Source of the DNA: Rhyacichthys aspro
Taxonomy: Eukaryota > Chordata > Actinopteri > Gobiiformes > Rhyacichthyidae
Assembly (NCBI GenBank): GCA_036850595.1
Contig: CM072154.1
Coordinates: 16,127,330-16,191,329 of the forward strand
Reading direction: 5' to 3'
Length of the DNA stretch: 64,000 nucleotides
Both the position numbers and the translations under genes were made by a program. The notes under the pieces were generated by a model. That model had not been told where the DNA came from. It saw only the letters and a program-made list of their open reading frames with translations, and ran no database searches. Positions 12,141 through 25,227 of this stretch are shown piece after piece (within the stretch, counting starts at the first letter, position 1; each line of letters starts with the position of its first letter).

Positions 12141-13628
12141 GTGTAGAGACTGGGGGAAACGAAAACAACCTGTGAAATTTGGCCGACTCAGAAGGTTGTC
12201 AGACACTGTAACATGCTTCAAGTCCAAATTGGTATTTAATAATAAACACATTTTCTGTGTCATGTTTAAAAGATTTAAATTGAAAAAGGGGGATCGAATT
12301 GAGCACAGGGTCTGATTTTCCTTTCTTACTTCTCCGTTTCTATGGCTCAGCATTAAATATATTAGGCTACTACATATTCAGCACATTTTTAAGTTTTCAA
12401 ATGCAAATAAATGCCAATAACCAGAACATCTTATCGACTCTTTTCTCTTGACTTTCTCTGCCACTATAGTTCATCCATTTCCAAGCCTAATAAGATACTG
12501 ATCAAGCAGTGCCGCAAAGCTCCATAATTCACATCGTGCGTAAAAAAAGTATATTTAAAGGTTTGTTGTTTGTTTTTACCAAATCGTGTTAATAATGCTT
12601 GTTGACTTGAATGCTTTTTGCTATTTGTGACAAGCGGAAGGAGCAGTATGCCATTAAGCACTTAGCCTGATGTATATAGTCTTGGGTGTGTGTGGTGCTG
12701 GGGTTTTCTGTTATTTGGAATATTATGCGTTAAATTTGTTTTAGTATTTACATCAGCACGATGAGGTTCACGCTCATGTACGAAATAAGAAAAAGAGAGT
12801 AAAAGACTACACTGATTTTTCATTTGACGCTTTCATCCCTGTAATCTTCTTTAACCTAGTGTAGAAGCTCTGATTGTTTATATAGGCTACATTGTGTTCC
12901 GCATTAAGTGAAGACTCAAAAGCTCTTTGGCAAGGACGTCAGAATTAAACTAAGCATTAAAAAGATTCATGTGATATTTGAGTCACTGAGCTATTCATAC
13001 AAGTGGAGTCTGAGTGTGTAATACGAAAATAAGAACAAGAGGCTGCTTTGAACTGCAGACAGCAGATAGTGGCAGTGGAAATGCGGACGTGTTCTCCTTA
13101 CGAAGCCTGCTATCACAGTTTCTCACGCACAATGTTTAAAAGCAAACAAAACTGTTCACAAATTGGCAATATTTTCTGAATTCGGTCACATTAAGAAAAT
13201 CCAGCCTTTATTTATTATTTCATCGGTAAGCAAATCAGTCCGAGGTAAAATTAATATCAAAACAATTAAACAGATTTTGTTAAGAACGTACTCTCAAATG
13301 AAAGAATTCAAATTACACAATCAACACAAAAATTGTACTTTAGTTTACATTTTTTTGATGGAGTACATCTAAAACTAATCTATAAAATAAGCATTTTCCA
13401 ATGCTTCTGCCATGAGTCACCCATAAAGCAGGCTACAATCTGCCCCACGAGCAGTGCCTTGGTTATCAACATTTTTCGCCTCTGAGTTGCTTGGGAATGA
13501 TCAGGCCAACGGCGTGAATTTTAAAGTCTAAGGAAGTGAGACCCCTTTCCTTCTTTTTAGAGACACTATACTTCTTTTGTCTCAAGGAAACTGCAGCTAC
13601 GAAAGGCTCATCCAAACGGCAGCTGCAC

Positions 13629-13649
13629 GGAAGTCCAAGGTCAAGGTAA
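13629..13649 (+). promoter_or_regulatory. Tandem nuclear-receptor half sites, copy 1
   Basis: Reads GGAAGTCCAAGGTCAAGGTA plus A: three head-to-tail six-base units (AGTCCA, AGGTCA, AGGTAA) with no spacer. It is 19/21 identical to the copy at 17463. Confidence 0.35.
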
Positions 13650-16600
13650 AAAACGCAGACAAACAAGGTCGTAATCAGAGTCTAGACAGACAAGAATGAA
13701 CTTCACACTAGAGTATGCATGCAAACTAACTGTTATTTAGAGACCCCTACTCTAAAATATTTGCTGTGTGTTAAAAGTAGACAAGTCCAAATAATGTGCT
13801 TTTCTTGAAATGCCTGGAATTTTACAGTTTTGCGCAAGGAGGGGAAATAAGAGATCTCTAAAAACAAATGAAGACCAAACTCTAGGATATGACAGCATTT
13901 TAATTCACTAATGATATGTCCTTATGATGGCCAAAAAAGGTTTTGTGTTGGGTTTTTATATTTATCCAAAACAAACAAAAAAGTGGGCTTTGATAGAGCC
14001 CTGGCGTCACAGGTGACCTGACGCAGTGGTGCTCAAATAAAAATGAATCAATATTTTCAACAAGGAGTTTAAAACTATTAGTCTACTATTGCATTTAAAA
14101 ACCAGACTTATTTCTGCTACAATCACAAGTTGAATCGTACGTAATTTCCTGTACCTAAGGATTGTGGAAAAAAGCGTGTTTCTGGCGAACAGCGAATGAC
14201 GGAAAAACTAAACTAATGAAATTAGAATATAGGACCACATGTTTGTATAATTATATTTGTAAAAGCCAAAGAAAAGTGGCACAAATTATTCCACGTTTAA
14301 TATCCAAAGGTCCGCTATCAGTGAAATGTAAAGCATGCAGAAGTTACAGTTTGTCCCACGTCTCAGAGAAGAGAAAGTCTATTGATGAATTTGGGCGGTT
14401 ATGCCTCTTATACATTTAAGTAAAATGTGTCGTTATTTAAAAACAAGTCCCATACCAATACATCAAGTTACTGTTTGTAATGCATCCAAGTTAATATTTA
14501 ACTCTTTTTCTATTTCTTTCTTTATTTTTTTTACCATAAATTTTCTTTACATTCCTCTGGTGGACCTTTGCGACGGCCACTGTTTACGTAATGGTTTTAT
14601 TTGCTCGTATCCTACGGAAATGCATAGAGCCAATGTTATGTTAAAATATTAGGTCTCCACATAATATATAGAATTAATTCGGCTGGTTTGAGTTTAAATA
14701 AAAGTCCTTTAATTACTTTACATCACTGAGGTAACTTTTTAAGTTTAATCACCGCACTTTTCCTTAAAGAAAATGATGTATTTTTGAGCCAAGCATTTGA
14801 TCAACGAATACAATCTTTAATATGACAAAAAGGAACAGCTATAGATGGTTACAAAAGAAGTGCGTTGATAGATCAGTTGATGGATAAATAAGCATGTTAC
14901 AATTTTTTGAATAAAAGTTGAAAAGCAATATACATTTATACACACATATACATCGGTTTCTATCAGAGCACTTTATCCTTTCACATCCGCAATAACTGTA
15001 GGCCTATAAATATTTCTTCTGCAAAACAGAAATGGACACATTTCTGTCCTGAAATCCAGGCCTTTTTAATCTCACCACCTTGACAAGTAGCCGTGATATG
15101 TTGTTGTAAATATCCTGACAACCAGACATCATGTTCTTTTAGACAGGCCGTCAGACAGACAGAGCGCCAGTCTAACGCAGAGGACTGTGGGGGAGGGGAG
15201 AGCATCCATCCCCAAACAAACTGCAGTCTACCTGCAGCTAGTGAGCTCAGGGCTGACTGTGCGCACAGGACGCATTTTAATCACACAGCATCCCCTCTGT
15301 AGTTTACTCATTTCACGGGAATACAGCAGTGGACCTCTTCATAGTGTTCCCCTCTGAGTTCAATTAAGTTCAAAATGACACAATGCCATTTTAGACACAT
15401 TATTTGCAATTATTGCCCTTGTCCCAAACCCTCTCATTCCTCGTTTCCTAAATGTCTCTAGAACTGGTTGAACATATCAACAAAAAGCTAAAACCGTAAA
15501 CATGAGCTCACCTGTAGTGAAAGTGATGGGAATTCCTGAGTACAGTGTTGGAGCAAGCGTTGCGGTCCAGAATGTGTTGACAGCTGCAGGTAGAGACTGC
15601 GCCATACTAAAACCAGACTGCGTTTAGCTTAACGAGTTTACAGCAAGCTTCGGGATTTGCTTTAGGATCACACCATATTTTAACCCACCATAGCTGATAA
15701 TTCACATAACAGTAGAAGAATGTGTTGGGGACTAGATACATTCTGGTATTTTTGTGTCTAGAAGTTCTAATGCCTCGATATATTAAAGATTACATGGCTA
15801 AAAGGATTATTAAATGATATTGTGAAAGTCAGTGAAATGAGCTTGACGTGATGAAGTAATTGGTCAAATCTGACTGCAGCACATGCATATATCTCCAAAC
15901 TAAATCATTCCTGGCGCATATATAGAAGTTAAGCGGGTTTTTACGCATTAAAGGTATTGAGTTTTAACATTTAAATGTAATAGCCTACTGCCACAATACC
16001 GCTTTGAGAAAACAAGATCAGGTCCATGTATAGACTTTTGATCTGCAGTATATACGCGTGTTTTTGTTTTAGTGAAAGAGTGATGCACTGACCAGAGCAA
16101 ACCAAGATTTAGGCAAAAACAACTAAAACAGGGTGTCACACTATAGTCTACACTACTCATGTCCATTACATTTACGATACAACACCCAAAATAGTTGAAA
16201 AAATCAGTTCTCAATTTGAGCAAAAACACGGGGCACAGGATCCTGTATCCCAACTTTAATTTGTAGGAGTGAGCAGTGCGTAAAATAAAACCTGTGCAAG
16301 TTGAAAATTACAGTTAGACATAAGTACAATAAACTTAGACTAGAAAGTGTCCATATTAGCATAGGAATTAGACCCCGCACGCACACAACCTTCAGGAGGT
16401 AAAAAAGACTGAACTTGGTGAAAAATACTACAGCATAACTTCAGTTCTTGTTTAAACGTACTTAGACGACAAGAGTGGGACGCTTAAACCTGGAGCTTAC
16501 TTTACGCACATCTTCCGACCAGTGCTGTTTACTGTTCAGAAACACTGCAGTGCAGCAATAGGTGCTTCCAAGATGATGTTCAGTTACATAGGAATTTCTG

Positions 16601-17462
16601 CTAATGCTGGCAAGCGATCTGACTTGGCCAATGCGTAAAACTGGTGCTAGTGCCTGAAAGTTAAACCATTTCTATTCCGTCTTGGGCCATTGGGTAAACT
16701 GTAGACTCATTTACTTAGTCTCGCGGAGAGCAGGTAGACGAAGACAGGATAAGTGGTTTAACCGCAGAATGGAGAGGGCCAGGCGGGGCTGTGCCCAGCA
16801 GACAGAGGGCACGTTATCTGAACACCGGCAGCGCCCGTCCGCACAGCCTCAGTCAAAACCCTCCACAGTTCTGCAGACCTACATCACGGGTATTAAAAAC
16901 GTCGCGTTGTTGCCCTTTAATTATATCTCGGATAATGAATTGGAACTGGGATATGATTAAACCTTTTCTAGTTTTTACAACTAAGAGAACCTTTAAACGT
17001 GACTTTAAAACAGGCTACGTGAAGAATATTGTGTAAATTAACCCGAGGACAATGAACTATTGCTTAGACAGGTACGTACAATTATTGGATTGGCATGTGA
17101 AAACCATCCAACTGCTTATTTATTATTTTGCGCATTATACTGACTGCACAGTCTGCTTAAAGCCTGCTGATAAAATAGTTCGCCATGCCAAGAACATCTT
17201 TTAGCTTTACAAGCAATTTGTTGTCATTTAGTATTAGAACATTGTTTCCAAATGAACTCAACACAAGTCCACACCTGAGGAAATAGCTCATATTATCTCT
17301 GTAATATAAAGAGTCTCCAGAACAGCTCACAACATTGTTTACACTAACAACGTTGTTTGTTACCTAAAGGTCCAGCACATATTAAAAAGGCTTCCTAATG
17401 TGGTCCAGGACCAGTGTTAAGAAAGCAGACAAAAATAAATCAAGTCGTAGACACAGCTCCTC

Positions 17463-17483
17463 GGAAGTCCAAGTTCAAGTTAA
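17463..17483 (+). promoter_or_regulatory. Tandem nuclear-receptor half sites, copy 2
   Basis: Reads GGAAGTCCAAGTTCAAGTTA plus A, with units AGTCCA, AGTTCA, AGTTAA. Further half-site-like AGGTCC and GTTCA lie within 25 bases downstream. Confidence 0.35.
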
Positions 17484-19387
17484 GAGGAGGTCCACCCGTT
17501 CAGACAAAACAAAAGACACACACATTCAGCGTTTGTCATCTCACGGCCATTTTAACAACACCAATGCGTTTCTTGAGATGTTTTAACAAATAGTGTCCAT
17601 TGCTAATGTATCATGTGTTTGTGAAACTAATTTAAAGGCGCACATGTAGATGATAATGAAATAAAACATGTTTATACCACTTTTTAGAAACACACCCCGT
17701 GGGCTCGACATGGTGCGGTCCCACAAACAGCAGTGTGTGTCAGTATCCAGTGCTTCATCAACACTTCATTTGTAGGTTAAATACATTGTGGCGCTTCAGA
17801 TAAATATATACAAACAATTTCCCACGTGTTAGCGGCTCATGGCGTGTCTGTACAGTACACACACGCTGATTCAAGTCTTCACTGAGAAGATGCCAAATTA
17901 CGGATAGTGTCACGCACAGTGAGGACTCAGCAGGGATGTTTCAGAGCTTAAGGCTTAAAAAAAAACAGGAAATGCATGTGCAAAGCTATGAAACTGCTTT
18001 CTGAACATACTTAACGAGGGTAGTTTAAAACAGAACAAAATCCATTAATTAATAACAACAATGAATGAAATAATTGCGATTTTTGAAAGAATGCGGAGAG
18101 ATAAGCACTCATGGGAAACGTCGAATTATTTAACTACTGCGGTACAAATGTCCGACGGTCAAATATGCAGACCAACTATATTTTGTAAAGGGAAATGTAG
18201 GCTACAGTCTAATAGCCTAGGCCTACTAGTGACGTATTAAGCACAGGAATGTTAAAATATTTGCTCTATTGTATTTATTTTTTTATTATTAATGCAGGCC
18301 TACATATGTCACCTTCCTAAAATGATTTTGTATACGACAATGTGTTTAGAATATTCACTACTTTAAAGTCAATAAATAAAAGCCCTGCGCAGGAAACGAT
18401 TTGAATGGGAACAACTTCCTGCTCCAGTGTTGAACAGGCCAACAAAAATCAGTGCAAGAAGAAAGTACGTGTGCGTGGACTGTGGATGTTTGCACCTGCT
18501 CTGCTCGATGATAGGTGGGGATCAAAGAATGACTGCCGCGAAATCATACCTTTCGAGGAATAGTGAAAGGTTGGAGACTGTTACTATACACTCAGCTTAT
18601 CATTCGACTTTGAATCCATGTCGTTTTAGAGATGCGTTTATTTCGTAAACAAGTGCTCCGTGCATCAGTTTGACAACGCGGTTTATAAGTTAAAACTTCA
18701 ATTATTTTTCATCTCATCCTCAAAGTTTGAAAAGTGGGCCGGGGCTTCTCAGGAGGCTGCACGTCTGAGAAAATACATGGCTGGTTAAAGCACTCTCTTT
18801 ATTGCTTATAATTCATAAAAAATACACCAAAAGACAGAGAAGAGTCTCAGAAAACTGCAAACTAAATGTGCTCAGTGCGCAACGAGCTTTTACATAGATG
18901 CTCCACGTGAAGGTAAGTTAGGATTGTAAAGGTAACTTCAGGTTAAAATAGGGAATGTGTTACTGTGGAGTTAGCAGAAACTAAATTCTTTATAAACGGA
19001 CCAACCGGAGACGTCACAATCTCAGATCATCATAATCATATAAAGTGATGAACAGCCAAAATAGCCATGAATAATTACCTGGAGTCTTCTCATGTGCATG
19101 TATTAGGCGGTACATCTTTTCTGCAGGTGTAGTTTTGAGACAAGGCTCCAAGCATTGAACCTAATGGGGTTGAGTTTGTTCTTTGTCCATCTCGAGAGAA
19201 CGATCAAATTTTTATTTGCATTTGGCCTGTATTTTTCCTCATATTTTCATCCCCTGAACGGATAAATTGAAATTATGAAGTAAGGCCAGAAGCGTAGGAA
19301 CACAGGCCAGATGTAGGCGACATCCGACGCATTTCTTTGATAGTGTTGCATAGCTTATGGTTGGTAAATGAAGATGTGATGTAAGGA

Positions 19388-19408
19388 GGAAGTTCAAGTT
19401 CAAAGTCA
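19388..19408 (+). promoter_or_regulatory. Tandem nuclear-receptor half sites, copy 3
   Basis: Reads GGAAGTTCAAGTTCAAAGTC plus A, with units AGTTCA, AGTTCA, AAGTCA. It is 17/21 identical to copy 2. AGTTCA-A-AGTCA can also be read as a DR1-type element. Confidence 0.35.
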
Positions 19409-22400
19409 GTGTCTCTGGGCTCAGACAGAGCTGATGCGCTAAAGAGAGGACACCCCCCTCACAAACGCACCCCCACCCCCACGTCTCTCACCTCGCTCGT
19501 AAAGCACAACAGTAGCCTTCTGCATAACGCTGTTTCAAAAACTGACCTTACTCAAAATGACCGGAAAACATCACATTTGCTGCCAACAGGCACGTCCCAA
19601 CCGCCTAAACCTGGAGCAGCTCAAAAGTGTTGCCCTGAGAATATGTGTTTGACCACTGATTCAGTTTGATTGATTTTTGGAAGAAAACAGGCCCAATGCG
19701 TTCATTTGAATTGTGTAATGTATAATTTGAACGAAAAATGCGCCATGCTTATAACAAATAGGATTTTCCGCATACAGTTAGTTAATTCGATTATTGCAGA
19801 ATATTCAAACGGTGGTTGATTGACATTTATTATTTTTTAAAAACGATATTTGCGCGTTAAAAATGAGTGAAACGCACTAAAACGCGTATTAAAGGCAAAG
19901 CGCGTTTTATTGAGCCATGAGACTCCAAATACGTCTGAAAACGCAACTAAAATCTAAACTAAACGTTTATAAACATATTCAGGGCGACGAAGAGCAACAT
20001 TGTCAGTGTTTGCTGCTGTGCGGGATTTTTACAAAGAACCCAAACTTCAATTTGCTGCAGCATCACAAGGCAAGTGCATCCGTGTTCTTCTTTTTCTGAA
20101 CTGTACTCTCAGCTCTTAACGTTCTTGTAAAGTAATCCACATCGGCAGGATATTAAATGCGTCAGAGGCTTTTACATGAAGCTTTGATTAATCAGTGCGA
20201 GGCTATATATGGTACAAATTAATAAAACACCAGACCACGTGACATTTTCCGAGCTTAAGCTATCTTAAAACCAGTGCGTAAAATAACTCTTCTTCCAAAG
20301 TGACGCTAAAAGAAAAACAAACCCTATATTTACAGACAAACACATGATTATCAATGAAAAATACTTCGTTATGTTTATTTGATCCCACAATAACCACTCG
20401 TCCACGGACAAAATAGCAGGCTGACACATTCGCGTTTAATCCACTGACTGTGTTTCGTTCTGACAAATGTATTTATAAGGTTCTCCTTAAGTTAAAACAT
20501 TAAACTTTTGAACAGCTTTTATTCATGTTGTTGAGGGTGCATAGATGCTTCAGGTTAACGTGTACAGAAAATAAGAGTTACTTCAAATACTTTTCAAACT
20601 GAACACTGTTTGGTCAGTCAGCTCTCAAATGTGTCGAAAATAATGCTATGATTTGTTGAAACTAAATCTGAGCCACCGGCAAGAAAATTAGCACCAGTAC
20701 TGGGAATTTACTGTAGTACAATAAAGAAATACAATGCAGTTTTCAGATCCCATCCTATATCTGTATTTGAAACAGAACAGGTAATCTCCATAGAGCAGTT
20801 CTTTCTGCACTATAATGTCTGAGTTAGTGGTGGCCATATTTCAAACAAGTCATAAAATGAGAGACTTACAGGATTGCCTGTGGCTTTTAAAAAGCAGCAC
20901 TCTTTTTATTTTTCGGGTGATTCAATGGAATTTTAATGCAACAGCAATGACATTAAAATCATCTTCACCATTGAAACAAAAAGTTAGTTTAATTTTGATC
21001 TTGCAGTTCTATACTGTGCTTAGTGTTAAATAATTTGTCTCTTGAAACAGAAGGTGCACATTATAAGGAGGCTGACATGGGCAGATCACTTGATGATGAG
21101 CTGGATTTTGATAGGATATTTTTAATGTAGTAGTAAGTTGGTAGTAAAAACAAAAAAGACATAAGAAAAGATAGTAAACTAATTCTCACCATCTTTACAC
21201 AGCATATTTTAGTAAAGTATTGCTTTAAAATGTATGTTTGTCCAGTAATTGAAAGAAATATATGAGATATATGAGTAAATGAATGTAAAAGTTGTCTTAG
21301 ATGTATACTGTATCTGCTGAACATATCCACAGTTAAAGCATTCTGGACAGACATACACCACCAAGCTTGAAATACACTGGTTCAACTTGAAAGACAAGAT
21401 CCAACTTTTAGCTCAAAGCAAACTTGACTATATGCAGCCATACACTGGACAGATTTTGTTTGTCTTTATTTTAACACAGCCTTTCAACAAAGCGAAGAGA
21501 ACGCTGAAGTGTTCTCATAGTTGCGTGCCAGCAGAGTAACCACACAAGAGGAGACGGATGTCTGCCGCTTGGAAAAAGTCGACAGAACTTTCCACGTGAT
21601 CAATGGAATAAAATGAAAACATTCAGTGGAACATTTTAATAAAAAGCTGTATTTAATGTTTTCGTGGACAACCAGTGCAGTTTTATCACTGTTAAAATTT
21701 TCAAGAAATCCTGGTGCAATGCATTATCACCATAACATGTAACACCTTTTCAACAGGAAGATACCTACTGCACCTGTATCTTTTTTGTTCCCATTTTTGT
21801 CAGCCATTTGGTTTAGGTTAGACATTTTGCATCTTATGTAACCTAAAAACACCATTTAAGTCTTTAAGTAACATGTATCAAAAATTTAACCTTGTGCTTT
21901 TTGACCTGGTGCTTATGCCTTTTGGCCTTCTGTGAACATCCCTAAAAGATTATTGATTATTTAGACTGTTCTTCTATACAAAAAGTTGTGCAAAAGTAAA
22001 AATTATTCCATCTTATTATTATTAGATTATTATTAAGTATTAATTTAAAGTTGAACACTATTCTGTAAAAATTCAAATTTCAGAAAGGTTAAAATAAAAT
22101 GAGTTGTGTGAAATTCCACTGAATCTGCTGTTTTTAATAAAGCCTGACTGACTTTTTTTCTTTTTTTTTTACCCTATCCTATAACCCTTACCTCTCAGCC
22201 GTGTCTGGTCATGTGACCAAACTTCATTCTTTAGAGCTGATGTGATGGAATGACGATTCAACAAAGATGTGAAATGAATGTGCAAAGTTGAATTGTGTTG
22301 ATAGAAAATCAATAAACTAACTTTCAAAGAGTTTTCTGCATGTAAACCTCACAACTTACAGAATACAATGTTCTTAGCTGTGAGGACGGTAAGGTTTTTG

Positions 22401-24404
22401 TGAGAAAAATAATAATATATAGTTAAAAAAAAAATATATATAAAAATATATAGTTATTTTTTTTTACATCTTAATGGCTGTAAACCTCAACAGGTTTATT
22501 ACTTTTAGACATATTATGCTCATAATTTTTATTGAACCCTTGTGCCATAAGTAAGTTTGTAGTTTCTCTTTTTGCATCACGTGTATAAAAGTGTGAATCT
22601 CCATCCCTTACTATGGTCACTACACACAGCATATATAAGTAAATGTTATGCAACTGCAAATAAGAGGAGTTGCAGATGACTACTGAACAAAAGTTTTAAT
22701 AAATACATCGAGGGGACTTCTCTCTGATGTTATTTTCACTCATTCAGTGAATGCTGTTCCACCATAAAGCAGTTCGCTCACCCTTTTTTCCCAGCAGGGG
22801 TTAACCATATTATAGTTCTGTTATACAGCAGAACTGAGTTCTCCAGGTCCCTTTCCACAAGTGAGCGGGAAAATGACAGGCTTAAATACAAGCCACTGGA
22901 GACAGCTTGGCATTAAGACGTTTGGCCTCTTTGTTATTCAGTGGGATTGCTGTGATTTTATATCACCATGTTTTATGTTTTTGCTAGTATGGTGACCTAC
23001 TTGAGCTATAATTGTTTTACTAAATTAAACAGAATTAAATTAAATAAAACTAAGCTTTTCACACAAATTTAGGAGCCACTGTTGTACACTGTCATATTTG
23101 GTTGTGTTTCCATTACAGGTTCATTCGTCTCATGTTCTTGTGAATATTTAATCAATCTAATAGTTAACAGCCCATTCTATACGGTTTTACTAACTAGCTT
23201 TAGAGATTCTGGTAAAAGCTTCAAACATTTTGTAGTTGCAGCAAACACATAAACCTGCAGCCTCTGCATGTATTACTTCAATAAGATGGACAGAGCCATA
23301 ATGTCCCCTCCATTATGGCAAATATAGGGACGTTTTCTAGCATGTTTTCACATGAGGCATGCAGCTCATGTCTTTAGTGGGTTCTCATTTGCAGACCACA
23401 TTTAGTTCTTTATTATTGTTTACAGTCTTTATAGTTGGTTCGTTTTTTACTTGTTGGGGAAAAATGTCGCTGTGTACTGAAGGTGCCCTCATTTTCCAGA
23501 TGTGGTTCTATGATAATAAAACTTGTGTTGCCAGTAATAACTGTTAAACCTATTGCCTCTGAGAAGTACATACCATATACTTAGCGACCTAGGTTCAATT
23601 CTGGCTCGGGTTAGATGCTCAGTGTCATTCCCCTCTCTCTCAACCTGTTTCCTGTCTGTTTACACTGACACTATCAAAGAAACGCTGCCAAAAAAAGTTG
23701 ATCTTGCTTTATTGCGTTTATTGCAAAATACAAAAAATAGTCTTAATACCTCTTTTAAAATAAAGGACACAAACTAAGGACTAGATCCGTTGATTACCTC
23801 TGTTTACAGGCACCAAATCATTCACAGTTGTGTCTTTTTTTAGCCAAAAAATGGTGTCAATTTTGTTTTTATAAGAATTACAACGTTTTGGTGAAGCAAG
23901 TTCATGAAAACATTCTTCTGTTTTTACATCAGAAATGTTTATAGAAATATAGTAATTAACTATTTTCAGTCAAAATGTTTTGCAGCAACAACAGAAGCTG
24001 ATTTCCACAGCACAAGTGATCACAGCAGCATTTTTTGTATCTGAATCAACAGGAAAGGCGAGAGCCCGCGGTAGAAGTAATACTTTGTAATGGTATTAGG
24101 AGGGCTATAAAAGTGTCAGAGCTCTGTAAGCAGGCAATCACAGAGTGAGCCATAGTCAGTAGCTTTTGCAAGCATCAATCACAAAGTATGTAAGGCTAAA
24201 AATGAAAGGGCGTTTGTCATTGTGTGATGAGTACACTTTGCTACCGATGAGCATTACTTAAAAGTATTTCTCTCATAAATTACCACACAACTCTTATGGC
24301 AGCAGTAAAACCAAACTATATAAACACAGCATAGAATACCAGTGGTGAAGTTAGCTGTAAGAGTGAGGGGTTATTTTATTTTGGAGATGCTTATCCAAAA
24401 TACT

Positions 24405-24660
24405 CTACGGGTGCACAGGGGCTGAGAGGCTATTTCTGCCTCACAGAAGGTTGTGGGATTGATCCCCAGCCCATTGGACATCCTCCACATGCTGCTGTAG
24501 CACTGTCCTGTCGCTTCCCCACACCATCCAAAAAGAATGAATGTATGAGTGAATTGGTACAGCTGAATTTTACATAAGAAAGGCATGCAAGTGTGAATAG
24601 TGGTAGTGCTAGCCCTGTGATTAACTGGTGATCAATCACAGGCTCACACCTCCCAGTAAT
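24405..24660 (+). repeat. Degenerate fish interspersed repeat (SINE-like)
   Basis: The stretch GGGTGCACAGGGGCTGAGAG, then CTGCCTCACAGAAGGTTGTG, then GGGATTGATCCCCAGCCC resembles the abundant fish repeat beginning 'GGCGGCACGGTGGC...' with a tRNA-like B box. Later AATGTATGAGTGAATTGG and CTGTGATTAACTGGTGA match its downstream part. The copy is strongly diverged. Identification is from memory of the family. Confidence 0.45.
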
Positions 24661-24806
24661 TACTGAGATTACTAAAATATTGAACATATTTAACCTTTAG
24701 TTTGTCACTGGGCAATTAAATATTTAGGATGGTGTTGCTGGGCATGTCTCCTCCAATAATCACTACTGACTGCATTACCCTGCATATATTTGCTTTACGG
24801 AGGAAA

Positions 24807-25227
24807 TTTAAAGTGGAACCGTGTAACTTTTCGTCAAGAAAAAAAACAATCAAAGTTATTTTGATGGTTCTTGGACACGTAATCAGTAGAATCTTGCCCA
24901 TCTCACTGACACAGTACCCTGAGCTGCACAGAAACCTCCAGTGTGACCTTCTTGTCTCCGGGGCGAGGACGTATTGTGAGAGATTACGTGAGTGACACAC
25001 CACACTACACGTATAAAAGAAAAAAGTCAATACACTGGACCATTGCAGATTCATATTTGCACAAAATACACTATAAGTCCCTACTGTTTCTTCCAAAGTT
25101 GGCAGCTTGGATAGTTTCCACTTGTAAACAAATGATGTCTGTGAATATGGCACCACTGTCGTAATAACTTTACTTTAGAGGGATCTGCGCCCTCTACCGA
25201 CTAAAAGTTCTGCCGTTTCCCTTTAAT
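24807..25227. mobile_element. Degenerate inverted-repeat (MITE-like) element
   Basis: The left end TTTAAAGTGGAACCGTGTAA followed by CTTTT, and the reverse complement of the right end (ATTAAAGGGAAACGGCAGAA, then CTTTT), agree at about 17 of 25 positions, suggesting terminal inverted repeats of a MITE of about 420 bp. The inside is richer in CpG than its surroundings. No clear target-site duplication was found. The overlapping open frames are not convincing genes. Confidence 0.35.

Noticed and set aside
24716..25156. 146-codon minus-strand frame
   Set aside because: It spans the imperfect terminal-repeat element and has no similarity to a known protein or transposase.
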